From Antilocapra americana (lineage: Eukaryota; Chordata; Mammalia; Artiodactyla; Antilocapridae): a stretch of 64,000 bases of DNA. Position 1 is the stretch's first letter. Every line of letters starts with the position of its first letter. The position numbers were made by a program, and so were the translations under genes. Below the pieces are notes generated by a model. That model made no database searches and was not told the origin of the DNA. It saw only the letters and a program-made list of their open reading frames with translations. The stretch covers positions 4,252,201-4,316,200 of the forward strand of contig ML660774.1 in assembly GCA_007570785.1 (NCBI GenBank), given 5' to 3'. This document shows positions 12,048 through 23,832 of the stretch, one piece after another.

Positions 12048-12279
12048 TCCCTTGAAGAATTACAGTCCCATGAAAGTACAAAAAATGAATTTGTTCTAGG
12101 TTGAGCAGGGGGAGTTAGTAACTTTTTTTTTTATGAAAGAGGATGCAATTAAGGCAAGATGTGAACAATTAGCAGAAAATAATTAGATGACATGTGGAGG
12201 ACAATTTTTAAAAGATATTAGTGAGCCCTATGAGAGGAAGCAGATGCCTACCCTATGAAGTTTAGATTTTATAATATAT

Positions 12280-12380
12280 AATATGTTGTATTTCCTTTTC
12301 ACTTTACAAATGAGGAAACTAATTGCTCACAGAAGCAAAGTGATTTACCCAGTGGTTTAGCTCAGGTTCCCGCCTGTATT
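12280..12380 (-). mobile_element. MIR SINE remnant, antisense
   Basis: 'ttacaaatgaggaaactaattgctcacagaagcaaagtgatttaccca' is the hallmark antisense MIR core (ttacagatgaggaaactgaggctcagag). Confidence 0.75.
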
Positions 12381-15300
12381 GTTTTAATTCCAAAATGTTT
12401 TGTTTTTTTCTGTTTTACTGAACTGCCTCACTGAGTTTAGCACTCAGACAAATGCAAACATGACTGCTTTCTCTTAGGAGTTTGCAATCTATCACACTCT
12501 TTTGGACTTACATTTATAGAATATAATTACATTTTTAAACTTCTTTTTGGCCAACTTTCATCATTTCGTGATGTGTCTCGGACCAGGAATAGATTCACAA
12601 GGGAAAGTTCATAGGAAACTTTCTGAAACACATCTGTTACCTTCCCCCATCAGCTCCTATACACTTAATATATCACAAAGCAAACTTTACAGAAGGACTG
12701 AACCCCAGTGGTTATTTTAGAACAGACCTTGAGCCCTAATGTCTGGAATGTGATTTATGGATTGCTATAAGGCAGAGCAATGAGAGATTTACAGGATTGA
12801 GGTAAAAAGAGGAAAATAAGTATCTTTTGGCTAGCAGCAGAGTAGAAGAAATATGCCTGTCGTTTTATACTCTATGAATAATTTAGTGTGTTTTATAAGC
12901 ATGAAGATAACAATTGTAGGTTTGCTTGTTACAGTTTGCATTTTACTTTCTTAACTCTGGATCCGATATGCCTTTCCGGATACTAATAGGTTATGCCTAG
13001 TGGACTGAATGCCATTTTCTAGTGCCCAGGCATTCGATGAACTCTTTAAAACACTAGGTCCGATTTTTGTTTCAAGTATGCTTAAATAAAATACAAAACC
13101 TAAAAAGAAAGCTGCAGTAAAGGACCAAGTGATTTGTAAATATTTATTTTCCATGAGAGTTAAATGACACATCAATATAATATATTTAGCTGACACATTG
13201 AAACAAAGCAGTATACCCTGTCAGAATCAAGAAAAACCTGGTTTCCATAATTAAGGAAATGGAAAAGAAGACAAGAAAATGGCTCTTTCCCCCCACCCTT
13301 TCCTTTTATAATGTACAAACTGGCCTAAATACATGCCTGGAATGAGGTTTGATTGACTTTTAAGGAGAATGTTGCTTTTATCCAATTTGATCAGGAAGAG
13401 CTTAGATGAGTATAGATGCAAGCTAGGAAAGAAGTCATAAATTCTAAGAATTGTCATTTTCTAGTTAATTCCCTTCTGATACATGGTTTTTTTTTTTTAA
13501 GCTGTTAGGAAAGAAAGGGGCTATTAACTAGACATTAACAAGCAATTTCCAGTTCAATTTTTCAGATAAAAATGTTTGATTAAACATAGTGTCTGTAGAT
13601 ATTTAGAGTTGTCAGTAAAACCAAATGTCAAACTCAAAGAGAATTTCCTATTAACAGTTTTTCTCCTGTCCACTCCACTCTATTTTTTCTTTCATATATC
13701 ATTAGAAGTTCTTCTGGATGTGAAATATTTAATGAGTATCAACTGATAAAGAAAAAGATATTGAATCTATTTTCCATGATGGGAGTTTCTCCAATTAAGA
13801 AAAAACTATCCTCAAAGATTCAGGATGAATTTAAAAAAATGCAATGAAAGATCAAGACCACAACAGTAACATTTATATAAAGAAATTTATTTTATTCCTT
13901 TTTTTGCATGTTGTTTTACCATTTTAGGCCAAACATTTGATTTGGGCTACTAATAGAACATTTATTTCAAAAGCAGTGTTATAGTTCCTTTACAAATGAC
14001 AAGTTACTTTTCTTAACCTATAAAGTGTTCAGTGACCATTTTGAGATGTTTCCCAGTTTTTAGAAAGGTATACCAATTCTCTCAATGTCATTGCCTTGTC
14101 CAGAAACTTTGACACACTCAGTAATGCTTCCAGAAGCTTTGTGACATTCACACACAGACGTGAAATTAGTGTCAAGTACCTTTTTCAGTCTCCAAACAAA
14201 CCAGTCCTTGTTTCATGGGTTCCATGAAAGTTGTGAGAAGCAGTCTTAAATATCTATGGCAGAATCTCTTATAAGTTGAAATATATGAAGTATTAATCTC
14301 TGTATTTAAAAAACACTCTCAAAAAAAAGTTAAAAAACACTTTCAGTAACTTTTATCCTGTTATATTTTTATTCTCCATGCTTCTCTGACTGGTTTATTG
14401 AAGTGTATGAAGTTGGATTACAGTCAGGCTAATAGTAGAATTAGCAGAGACAATGAGCTATTTGCAGAAGTTATTTTACGACAGGAGGTTCTGGTAAAGA
14501 ACACAGAACTAACAGGTTGTGGGCCATACCTTGCTCATCTGTAAGACTCCGTATCTTTCACTGAGCCTGGCACACTGCTGCCACCAAATACCATTTGTCT
14601 TTGTCATCCTAGTGGCACCAAACAGCTTAACTGGCGATATTAGTAAGGACGATAATACTGATACTACTGCTGCAAATATCCTGTGTTTGTAAGAGGTGGA
14701 CACTGACCCTCCTTCAGTCTTGCAAAGAAAATTTCAGAGGATGTTGCTGAAATGTTTAAGACTTTCTATTTACTCAAACATTGTTGTCTTTGGTTAAACT
14801 GTCATTGAAAATGGCTAAATGGTAAATGTGAACCTTTGCCAATTATTTGACCAATGCCGATTTCTCTGATTTATAGATTCTTGCAGACAAATTGTTTTAA
14901 AAAAAAAATAGATAAATAAAATGACTCCATTTCTTCCTTGAAATAAAATCTTTGGTCACCAAGACCAAACTGCATGCTTCTATCATTGAATTTCCTTATC
15001 TTTGCTCTCCTATATAGTAGCTGTAATAAGTCCATAAGTCAGTTTCAGAGTTTGGCCTTATTATTTTCTATCTTGTCAGGCTGGTTGCCCCCCTACCCTG
15101 CCTCTTTAAATAATAGCTTATTTATATTAGGGTGAATTGTCATTATCAAGTACATTCATGGTTTCAGTGAAACACATTTTCATTATCTAACTCCTTGTAT
15201 ATTTCCTAGAATGGAATGGTTCAGAAGTGACAATGTGCTGTTTCAGCCATTGCCTGCTAGGGCTCCCTGAACGGCCATGTGTTTTCTTGGAGGGGCCACT

Positions 15301-15519
15301 TGGAGTCGCGAGTGTGGACTTACCACTTGGAGAGACATGAGAGAAAGAGGTAGGTCCTGGGTGCTAATGGACGTGCCACCTACAGGTGGCCATGTGAATA
15401 AGGACCTGCAGAAAGGCCACCTGGCTGCGCTCACCCAGATTGATGATTTGTAACCAAATGAAATGAGCCTTGTGTGAAGGCACTGAGGTTGAGGGAAGGT
15501 TTCTTAGACATCGGCAAAT
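12381..15519. other. Unique sequence, no gene recognised
   Basis: About 3.1 kb without young repeats. A short inverted repeat gccacct-ac-aggtggc lies at 15375-15390; it contains CACCT/AGGTG cores like those bound by ZEB/E-box factors, but at one locus this is weak. The stretch 14500-14700 has traces of an old MIR/L2-like repeat (antisense 'gtgccaggctcagtg'). No open frame looks coding. Confidence 0.5.
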
Positions 15520-16990
15520 GAAATGTGCATTAAGAAAGACATGAAGGCTGAGTAGGAGTTGGGCTGAAAAGTTATGGGGACTGATGACCAAAGGGACTCT
15601 TTTCACTTGAACGTGGACAGTTCCTGGGTAGAAAGAGAGATCTCTGTGCTTGAAGAAAGAGAGGGAGTGGGAAAGAAAAAGGGAAGAACACAAGGAAAGG
15701 AGGGATGGAAAAAAGAAGGAAGGAGAGAGAGACGGAGGATAAGCAAGAAAATAGCTGCTGTGACTTGAATTTCTTAGTGATGAGAAGAGTGGCTGGAGTA
15801 AGGCTGGGCCGATAGGCAGGGACAGGATGCTGCAGGACCTGTAGACCTGGTTAAAGATTTTGGATTCAAAAAAAGATGAAGGGTTTTAAGGAGAGTAAGA
15901 AACAGAAGGTATTTTGTGCTTTAAAAAATATGACTCCTGTTGCTGTGTGGAGAGTGGATGGAAGAGGGCCAAGGGTTGGAAGTGGAGAGGCTGGTTGAAG
16001 GAGATGGCAATATTTCAGGTGAGAGATGACAGTGGCTTGGAACAGGGTTATAGCTGTGCAGGTGGGGTGAAGAATAGGAAACAGATGTTTGGGAAAATCA
16101 ATCAAGTGTTGTTTTTTTTTTTTTCCTGTAAAAATGAATTGGATATGAGTGATGAGGGACAGCGAAGTGTGAATGATGACTCCTTGATTTCTGGTTTGTG
16201 CAAATCGTTTCATAAAGGTACCATTTATTGAAATACAGGTCCCTGAGAGAGAACAGATTTGGGATGGGAGCTTGGGGGAAGGGCAGTCGAATTGAAATGT
16301 AGTCCTGTTTAATCTGGTGGAGGTGCCTGGGAGATCACAAGCCAAGACAGCAAGAATGCAGCTGGATAAATAGATGGTATTTATGGAGATATCATCAGTA
16401 GGGGGCCTTTAAAACCCCTGAAGTTGAAATAATGCCCTAGATGAGTGTGCAGACTGAAAAGAGAAGAGAACCCAAGCTTAGGCCCTGAAGGACTCCATTT
16501 GCTGGTGATTGGATTCAGAAGAAGGAAGGAAAAAATTAAAATAAAAATGAGCCCAGAAGTCATCAGAGAGGATGAGAAGGAATGATAGGGTCCTGAAAGC
16601 CTAGAAGAATGTTTTCAAGATAAGAATTCCTTCTGATGGGTCAAGTGGATTGAAAGCAGAAGTTTCCACTGGGTGTGGAGCCCTAAGGCTCCCTGTTGAC
16701 TTCTGGAAGAATCACTGGGGGAAAGGGGGAGGGGGAGGGGCAGAGCATGGACAGGATCATATGGTGGTACCTGGGGAACTAGAGGCAGTGGGCTTGATCA
16801 ACCTCCAGGAGATATTACCACGGAGAAGGTAAATGTTCTGTCAGGAAGTAGAAGGGTGGAGAGTAAAGAGGTAGACTTGAAGACATTCAAAACCTCAGTT
16901 GTCATACTGATAGAATCTGGTTGACAGGAAAAGATTGAGGGTACAGGAGGGGGAGCGAGCAAACGGTTGACTGAAGGGTACACAACCTTG
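15520..16990 (-). mobile_element. L2 LINE (CR1 clade), antisense, with partial ORF2
   Basis: An unusually long antisense L2. Landmarks, read on the plus strand as the reverse of L2, include 'gaaagacatgaaggctgagtaggagtt' (15534), 'gctgctgtgacttgaa', 'gatggcaatatttcaggtgagagatgacagtggcttgga' (16002), 'atgactccttgatttctgg' and 'ccctgaaggactccat'. The antisense strand stays open for 159 codons (15866-16345) and contains the L2 ORF2 C-terminal text Ile-Ser-His-Leu-Lys-Tyr-Cys followed by Leu-Pro-Ser-Thr-Leu-His-Thr-Ala. This lies beyond the catalytic palm and has no function alone. A purine-rich tract (15652-15755) interrupts the left part. Confidence 0.75.
15652..15755 (+). repeat. Purine-rich low-complexity tract
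   Basis: About 100 bp composed almost only of A and G (gaaag, ggaagg units). It sits inside the antisense L2 remnant. Confidence 0.8.
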
Positions 16991-17217
16991 GGGAAGTGTG
17001 GCCTTCCTCTCCTCCCACCGTTACTCTATCCAAAGCTTGCACGGCTCCTGCCTCAGGCCCCTGCGCTGACTCGGTCTGTCCCCGGGTCATTTCCTCCACG
17101 TCATATCTCTCCTCAAATTCTTTCTTCTCAGAGACCCAATCCTCACTCAGATTTTTCTGTTTTTTTCCTTCCATTTCCTTCCCATGGATTCAGTCGTAGT
17201 CTGTGATAGAACTCTGG

Positions 17218-17425
17218 ATGCGTGCTCAGTCACTTCAGTCATGTTGTACTCTTTTGTGACACCTTGGACTCCTCTGTTCATGGGATTCTCCAGGCAAGAA
17301 TACTGGAATGGGTTGCCATTTCCTCCTCCAGGGGATCTTCCCAACTCAGGGATCAAATCTGTGTCTCCTGTGTCTCCCTCCCTGCAGGTGGATTCTTTAT
17401 CTGCTGAGCCATCAGGGGAGCCCCC
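17218..17425 (-). mobile_element. Bov-tA SINE, antisense
   Basis: Antisense Bov-tA running from the BovB-like tail (ctcagtcacttcagtcatg) to the tRNA head (gctgagccatcaggggagccc). A 10-bp imperfect direct repeat (17204-17213 and 17427-17436, tgat..aact) is a plausible target-site duplication. Confidence 0.93.
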
Positions 17426-17931
17426 ATGATGTAACTACCTAGATATAATTAATAATAGCTATAATTTTCTTATTTACTATTTAACAATATTAAATATATT
17501 GCTTATTTAGTCTCATCTCCATAACTAGAATTTAAGTTCTGTCAGAATAGGGATATTTGCCTGTTTTCTTCTCTGATACAATCTTTCTAGTTTCTGACAT
17601 AATCCTCTCTGCCTTTCATGGCTCAGGAAACTCTTCCCACTGGCCTTCAGGCGCATGTCAGGTGCATTGAGGGGGTGTTCCCACCTTCCACCTCCTTTTC
17701 CTTGTCCTCGTGTGTTCCATGGTTTCCTTACTGCCTTGTCTCTCCACAGCCCACGTGCCTGCACCGCCAGGGAGATCGTCACTCCATTCACATCTCTAAG
17801 TCCACCTTCAAGTCCTTGCCAGAGTAACTTAGCCCGTCATCACCTCTCCCCAGTGGCTTCATTGTGTGCAGAGAATGGGAACTGCACGATCTTTGTTCAG
17901 ACTCTTCTAGCAAACGACATAGACATAGCCT
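17426..17931. other. Unique sequence between SINE and LTR
   Basis: A moderately GC-rich, CT-biased stretch at 17600-17830 may be part of an old L2-like element, but I cannot place it firmly. No gene is recognised. Confidence 0.4.
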
Positions 17932-18252
17932 TACGTACAACATAGAGTGACTTCTCACAGTTGTGGAGGCTGGATATCTAGGATCATGGTACCAGCTGGG
18001 TCAGGCTGGGGTGAGAGTTCTCTTCTGGGTCATAGGCTGCCAGCTTCTCACTGTGTCCTCCAACAGAGCAGAGCGAAGAGAGCTGTCTCATGACTTACTA
18101 GGGCACTGATCTTATTCACGAGGGCTCCACCTTCATACCCACTCTAATTCTAACTGCCTCCTCAAAGCTCACCCAAAACCATCACTTCCAGGGGGTGGGG
18201 GCAGAGTTTCAACATGAATTTTGGGGGGAACAATATGTTCAGCCTATAAGAG
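17932..18252 (-). mobile_element. MLT1-type solo LTR (ERVL-MaLR), antisense
   Basis: The antisense landmarks of an MLT1/MST LTR appear in order: 'cttctcacagttgtggaggctgg', 'gctgccagcttctcactgtgtcctc', 'cttattcacgagggctccacctt', and 'gagtttcaacatgaattttgggggg'. This is a very old, non-coding endogenous retrovirus-like LTR. No internal region lies beside it, so it is a solo LTR or fragment. Confidence 0.82.
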
Positions 18253-18586
18253 TGTTATCCTACTATTCTCCCACAGAGAGCTTGGCACACCTTCCAAGTT
18301 TTGCTGTTTCATCACCTGCTCGGGTGCTTATATTCAGGAGCAAAAGACAGAGTCTTCAAATCAGGTCTTACCTTGTTTGGGGCACCTTATCAATACAGCG
18401 GTGGTAACAGCTTTAACGAGGCTCTATCACCACAACTAGAAATACCCAAGAGGCTATTAAGACCTTATGTGTGTGTAAGGAAAGCTTTAGTGATCAAGTT
18501 AACTAATTTCTTCCTCAAACTGTAAACATACCTGCCGGTGAGTTACTCGAACTCATTGCTATTTGTCTTCCATCACCTGAGATATA

Positions 18587-18613
18587 CGTGTGTGTGTGTG
18601 CGTGCATGTGTGT
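18587..18613 (+). repeat. (TG)n microsatellite at a SINE tail
   Basis: An interrupted TG run that directly abuts the 3' tail of the antisense Bov-tA that follows. Confidence 0.85.
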
Positions 18614-18805
18614 TTAATCAGGTCTGACCCTTTGTGACCTCATGGACTATAGCCCACCAGGCTCCTCTGTCCATGGGATTTCCCAGGCAAGGATACTGGA
18701 GTGGGTTGCCATTTCCTTCTTCAGGGAAATCTTCCTGACCCTGTATCAAACCTGAATTTTTTGTGTCTCCTGCATTGACAAGCAGATTCTTTACTACCGT
18801 ACTAT
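18614..18805 (-). mobile_element. Bov-tA SINE, antisense, diverged
   Basis: The body is clear ('ggactatagcccaccaggctcctctgtccatggg', 'gagtgggttgccatttccttct'). The tRNA head at 18730-18805 is strongly mutated (ttactaccgtactatggg). Confidence 0.88.
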
Positions 18806-19317
18806 GGGATGGTTTCAGAAACTTCTCTCTCTGGGTTAACTGGCTTCCTCAAAACTCACAGTCTGATTTCTCTAATACACACATAAGTTTATCTGAAGAA
18901 CAAAAAATGAGCACTCACAACATATTGGATCTGGAATTATACCATGTCCATCTCAGAGAATCTTGTTCTGGACATTTAGTTTATATAGTGACTGATCCCG
19001 TGGGGCTCTAAAGTGTATATGTGTTCATGTGTGTGTGATGGGAAACTCTCATGGCATGTGAATCTGACATCAGTTGGTGTATAGACTCCTCTGAAAGAAT
19101 ATAATACAAAGAGGTGTATAGACTCCTCTACTTGACTCTGACAGCAGTCAAGAGAAGAGAAGCCTGGTTAAGCTAAAACTCATGGGCATCCTTGACCTCA
19201 TGCTGGAGGGAACATGTGGTTCCAGTGCAGGCTCACTCTGCCTGAATCAGCCTGATAAATTGGAACGGGCATACCTGAGTTTATTTAAACCTGAGTTTAT
19301 GTGTTCAAAATTAAAGG
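18806..19317. other. Unique sequence with a direct repeat
   Basis: No gene or repeat family is recognised. A 17-bp exact direct repeat (ggtgtatagactcctct) occurs at 19076-19092 and 19113-19129, 20 bp apart. Confidence 0.6.
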
Positions 19318-19785
19318 AGTCAACAAAAGTCCGTCTAGTCAAGGCTATGGTTTTTCCAGTGGTCATGCATGGATGTGAGAGTTGGACTATGAAGAAAGCT
19401 GAGCACTAAAGAATGGATGCTTTTGAAGTGTGGTGTTGGAGAAGACTTTTGAGATTCTCTTGGACTTCAAGGAGATCCAACCAGTCCATCCTAAAGGAGA
19501 TCAGTCCTGGGTGTTCATTGCAAGGACTGATGTTGAAGCTGAAATGCCAATACTTTGGCCACCTGATGCAAAGAGCTGAGTCATTGGAAAAGACCCTGAT
19601 GCTGGGAAAGATTGAGGGCCCGAGGAGAAGGGGATGCCAGAGGATGAAATGGTTGGATGGCATCACCGACTCAATGGACATGGGTTTGGGTGGACTCAGG
19701 GAGTTGGTGATGGACAAGGAGGCCTGGCATGCTGCAGTTCATGGAGTCACAAAGAGTCGGACACAGCTGAGCGACTGAACTGAAG
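19318..19785 (+). mobile_element. BovB LINE 3' part, sense, 5'-truncated
   Basis: Sense BovB beginning inside ORF2 ('aaaagtccgtctagtcaaggctatgg') and running to the 3' end ('gacacagctgagcgactgaactgaa'). One frame at 19413-19778 stays open for 121 codons and covers the C-terminal, post-reverse-transcriptase part of ORF2, without catalytic residues. The good conservation points to a recent insertion. Confidence 0.94.
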
Positions 19786-21911
19786 TGGAAATAATTTATC
19801 TGGAGTCTTGCTTTTAGGGGAAAAAGGCAACATGTAATGAAAAGAAAGGGGAAGCAGGTAGGTGTGGGGATAAACTCTTAGGGAATCATTTGTAAAAATA
19901 CAAATGGAAATTAGAAAATATGTGTAAGGAGGGAAACTGTGGGGAATCGTAGAATCTAAAGGCAGGAACCAAGGTAAGGCAACTCCAAAAGCTTTCTCCT
20001 GGATGTCTGGGAGTAACAGTCTGCCAGGAGGTACACGGTTTGAAAGAACGAAATGTGCTTGAGACTAAATACATCCATTTCTGAGAGAGGGGGACAAACG
20101 GTCACAGGAAGGCAGAGCACACAGGAGACTCCCTCTTCTGATTTGAGAGGATGTGTTGTCTAATGGAGCTCCACTGGCATTTGGGGAAGGATTACATTAT
20201 TGCACAGAGCTGAGAATGTATTTACTTATTTTCTTTAAGAACAGCAATACACTATAACATCAAAGCCTTTAGGATGAATTAACTGTTTGCAGGAAGTGTG
20301 CAAATGACAGCCCAGTGACCTTGTCATTTCCGACATTTCCCCAACTGGGGTCTGGTTCTATGTCAATTATGCAGTCAAAGCATCTTCTAGAAAGTGAGAG
20401 GGAGAGGCAGTTTAAATTCTTCTGGCAAAAGGGTGATGTGCTACCTGGTAAGAACATTCCTAAGAGTGTGATGTGTGCTTCTTATATTAAACAGATCTAA
20501 TAAAAAAAAATTGAGTGTAACCACAGAGAGCTCTAGGGGTGAACTCCCCATCAGTCATAAAAAATGGCTAGGAGCGGGCCTTTCCTGGTGTAGAGATAAA
20601 TCAGAAGGAGCCAAGGAGCATCTGTTCCTTCCTTCTCACAACCTTCTTCTGTTGCAGTAATAAAAAGATCAAGTAAGCTGTGAACATCTGTGCATGTGTT
20701 ACTGACAGAGTGAGGCTGGGATGGTACCAAGCAGGGAACACCTTAATTAAGTTCATCATGAACATGGTAACCACTCTACTGAATTCTTCTTCCACACCCT
20801 TGGACTAAACCTCGAGCCCAATCTGTTGGTTCTTCTGGCCATCTTCAGGTTCTAAACGAGCAGGATCATGTCTGATCTGAAGCAAACTCTGATTTCTCGT
20901 TTAGTTGAGAATTTCTCTGCATCCTCAGCTCTGGTTCAACTCAGACCCTTGGGCAGGTGAGCTGGGCACAGGTGGTAGTGTTGACTGTTTTTAATCTTGT
21001 TTTTCTGTTCTTTCTCCCTTTCTTACTTCTGGTGGCTCCCTCAGGCTTGGACAGAGCCATGGTGACCTCACCACTCAGTGTCCCCCATCGTGGGCAGTGC
21101 CCACCCTGGCTGGGTGCTCATGATTCTTTGCTCAGTCACTACTCCTACCTACAACGTAGGAGGCTCTTTGAGTTGGGATCTCTGACTGTTGGCAGGTGTT
21201 CTTTTTAAACAGGTCCCTCTCAGGACATCTGAGGTCTACACCCATCCATGGTGTCCACTTGACGTTGACAAAATTGGCTAGTGTGGAGGACTCCATCCTC
21301 GCCCTCTCTTCTCATTGAGCCAACATGTAGAGCGCCAGGAAGGCTTTTGTCTGGACTGACTCTTTCAGATATCAGCAGCCTTTGTGTCCAATGGGCTTGA
21401 GAAAAAGCAGGACAGTGCATCTAGTTGCTTTCACCCTGAGCTCTGTTCTGGAAATCTTCTCTAGATCGGCAGTGGTCCTATGTAGAGGGAGGTGCAGTTG
21501 CTTCTCGTAACAAAGAGCCCAGATTATCTTCTTGATGTTCATAGAGCCCCTTTCATTTCCCTTGCGGTGGCAGTGAAGCATCTCTACACATTCTTGCTTA
21601 TTTGCACTTGGGGAGAGAGGCAAGGGTTGCACACACGGCTCTAGCAATTTTTCCAGAGAAATCCCCCTCCCTGTCTATGTTTAGTCAGTCCCTTTACCTC
21701 CTTAGTGTGAAGGATGATGGACTAGGTCACCAGACCAGCGCATTTCCTCATCATCTTTGGACCTCAGCCCAGATGTCCAAACAGCAAAAAAATAATAAGA
21801 AGAAGAAGAAGAAGAAAGTTGCCCTCAGTGTCTCTGCTGTGCTCTAACATATATTAAGTGTACACAGAGGGACAGATTAGCATAGCTTTTACAGTTTGCA
21901 GTGGTTTCATG
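19786..21911. other. Unique sequence, no gene recognised
   Basis: About 2.1 kb. A short (AAG)n run lies at 21795-21818. The part at 20950-21640 is GC-richer and may be an unrecognised old repeat or LTR; several short frames occur on both strands, none with a domain I know. The stretch 20170-20400 looks repeat-free and well mixed. Confidence 0.45.
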
Positions 21912-21917
21912 GCATAG

Positions 21918-22900
21918 TTCAGTTCAGTCACTCAGTCATGTCCGACTCTTTACGACCCCATGGACTGCAGCACACCAGGCCTCCCTGTCCATCAACAACT
22001 CCCGGAGTTTACTCAAACTCATGTCCATTGAGTTGGTGATGCCATCCAACCATCTCATCCTCTGGTGTCCTCTTCTCCTGTCTTTTATAGTTCCCAGCAT
22101 CAGAGTCTTTTCAAATGAGTCAGTTCTTTGCATCAGGTGGACAAAGTATTGGGGTTTCAAGGTGAAACTCTGGGGTTTCAAGGTGAAACTCCAATACTTT
22201 GTCCACCTGATGGACTGATTTGCCTTAGGATGGACTGGTTGGATCTCCTTGCAGTCCAAGGGACTCTCAAGAGTCTTCTCCAACACCACGCTTCAAAAGC
22301 ATCAATTGTTCAGCGCTCACTTTCTTTATAGTCCAGCTCTCACATCCATACACAACCACTGGAAAAAACATACCTTTGACTAAATGGACCTTTGTTGGCA
22401 AAGTAATGTCTCTGCTTTTTAATATGCTGTCTAGGTTGGTCATAACTGTTCTTCCAAGAACCAAACATATTTTAATTTCATGGCTGCAATCACCATCTGC
22501 AGTTATTTTGGAGCCCCCCAAAATAAAGTCTGTCACTCTTTCCACTGTTTCCCCATCTATTTGCCAGGAAGTGATGGGACCAGACCATGATCTTAGTTTT
22601 CTGAATGTTGAACTTTAAGCCAACTTTTTCACTCTCCTCTTTCACTTTCATCAAGAGGCTCTTTAGTTCTTTGCTTTGTGCAATAAGGGTGGTGTCACTT
22701 TCATATTTGAGGTTATTGATATTTCTCCCAGCAATCTTGATTCTAGCTTGTGCTTCATCTAGCCCAGCATTTCTCATGATGTACTCTGCATATAAGTTAA
22801 ATAAGTCGTGTGACAATATACAGCCTTTCATAGTCCTTTCCCTACTTGGAACCAGTCTATTGTTCCATATCCAATTCTAACTGTTGCCTCCTGACCTGCA
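21918..22900 (-). mobile_element. BovB LINE, antisense, with rearranged segment
   Basis: Antisense BovB of nearly 1 kb: 3' end at the left, reverse transcriptase palm at 22680-22830. The palm reads Lys-Gly-Cys-Ile-Leu-Ser and Leu-Tyr-Ala-Glu-Tyr-Ile, but the catalytic motif is Tyr-Glu-Ser-Asp in place of Tyr-Ala-Asp-Asp (22694-22705), so the copy is catalytically dead. Two antisense open pieces (22490-22831 and 21936-22289) lie in different frames. At 22131-22212 about 40 bp of consensus is replaced by an inverted copy plus a 21-bp tandem duplication. The 6-bp repeat gcatag at both ends (21912-21917, 22898-22903) may be the target-site duplication. Confidence 0.94.
22131..22212. repeat. 82-bp near-palindrome inside BovB
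   Basis: The first 22 bp (catcaggtggacaaagtatt plus gg) and the last 22 bp (22191-22212) are exact reverse complements. The centre holds two 21-bp tandem units (22151-22171 and 22172-22192) that differ only at their last base, each carrying gtttc...gaaac arms. The structure is unlike the other BovB copies in this window. Confidence 0.9.
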
Positions 22901-23299
22901 TAGGTGCAGCTTAAAACCCAGCCTTGGTGGATAGAAATGCAGAATAAAAGCATGTGGCATGTGGGATGTAGTTTGAGAAATGGCACAGAGAGAGCTTGAG
23001 AAGATCAGATGGAGGTGGTGAGGTCAGAATAATGAGAATTCTGCAAGGCCAAGTTAGGATTGATAGCATGGCAAATGAAGAGTTTGACCTGAGAAAACTA
23101 GTAGCTTAGGAAGATGACCATGAGCTCTGGAAGGGAAGAGAGTTGCTCAAGTTTTTCAGCCTGCACCTTATCACAATCCCTTGTACAATTTTGTAAAAAC
23201 TGATCTAAAAATAAATGAGATATAGACAGAAGAGTTTCAGGTGACAGTAATGTATGGCCAGAGTGAGAGCTGTGGCACAGGACCAGGAGATCCATGCAG
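22901..23299. other. Unique sequence, possibly old L2
   Basis: Purine-rich text at 22930-23060 ('gatggaggtggtgaggtcagaataatg') resembles antisense L2, with low certainty. No gene is recognised. Confidence 0.4.
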
Positions 23300-23395
23300 T
23301 GGGGACCTTGTCTGTCTTGTTTGCAAAAGCCTCCCAGGAGTATTGAGCAATGCATGACCAATGATGGACATTCAATAAATATTGACTGAATTAAA
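23300..23395 (+). mobile_element. L2 LINE 3' end, sense
   Basis: 'ggggaccttgtctgtcttgttt' followed by 'ggacattcaataaatattgactgaatt' is the typical L2 3' terminus, which ends in short tgaatgaa-type repeats. Confidence 0.6.
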
Positions 23396-23641
23396 GTGAC
23401 TCTCTTTGTGGCTGGAGTCTTGAGGCATGGATATCAATTAACAGGGTATCGCAGCATTAAAGGACCAAGTGTTGAACACCTCAAAACAAGATTAGGGGAT
23501 GGTTGGACAGTGACTGAAGAATCAGAATATTTTCAGTCTTCTAATACTTACATTACTCAAGGAAAGTTGGGAAAGAAGTTCACTGTTAGAGCAGATCACA
23601 AAACAGAAATAGCAGAGACAATATGGAAGTGTTTTGTTTGA
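23396..23641 (+). other. Unidentified 81-codon open frame
   Basis: An open frame with no ATG near its start: it begins with GTG after an in-frame TGA at 23387 and ends with TGA at 23639-23641. The translation has a mixed, protein-like composition (Leu-Arg-His-Gly-Tyr near the start, Thr-Ile-Trp-Lys-Cys-Phe-Val at the end), but I recognise no domain or family. It begins directly where an L2 3' end stops. It could be a decayed retrocopy, a lone exon or chance; chance is most likely. Confidence 0.2.
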
Positions 23642-23832
23642 AAGATAATTAGAAACATATGATTAAAATGTAAGTTAGGTTAAGTCAGACTTAGCATTAA
23701 AGAACAGGAAACATGAATATAGAAGTCCTTGAAATCAAATTTGTTTAAGTCATTAAACAATAAGTCTAATGGATAAAGGACAAAAAGTAGGAAAAAGTCT
23801 GCTTCTATTTAGTCATTGAACATTCATAGAAC

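Noticed and set aside
13870..14300. Possible antisense processed retrocopy with AATAAA-like signal near 13890
   Set aside because: No poly(T) at the expected end, no target duplication and no recognisable protein; AATAAA is common in AT-rich DNA.
21901..22218. 105-codon plus-strand frame
   Set aside because: It is the complementary-strand shadow of an antisense BovB; the near-palindrome makes both strands read similarly.
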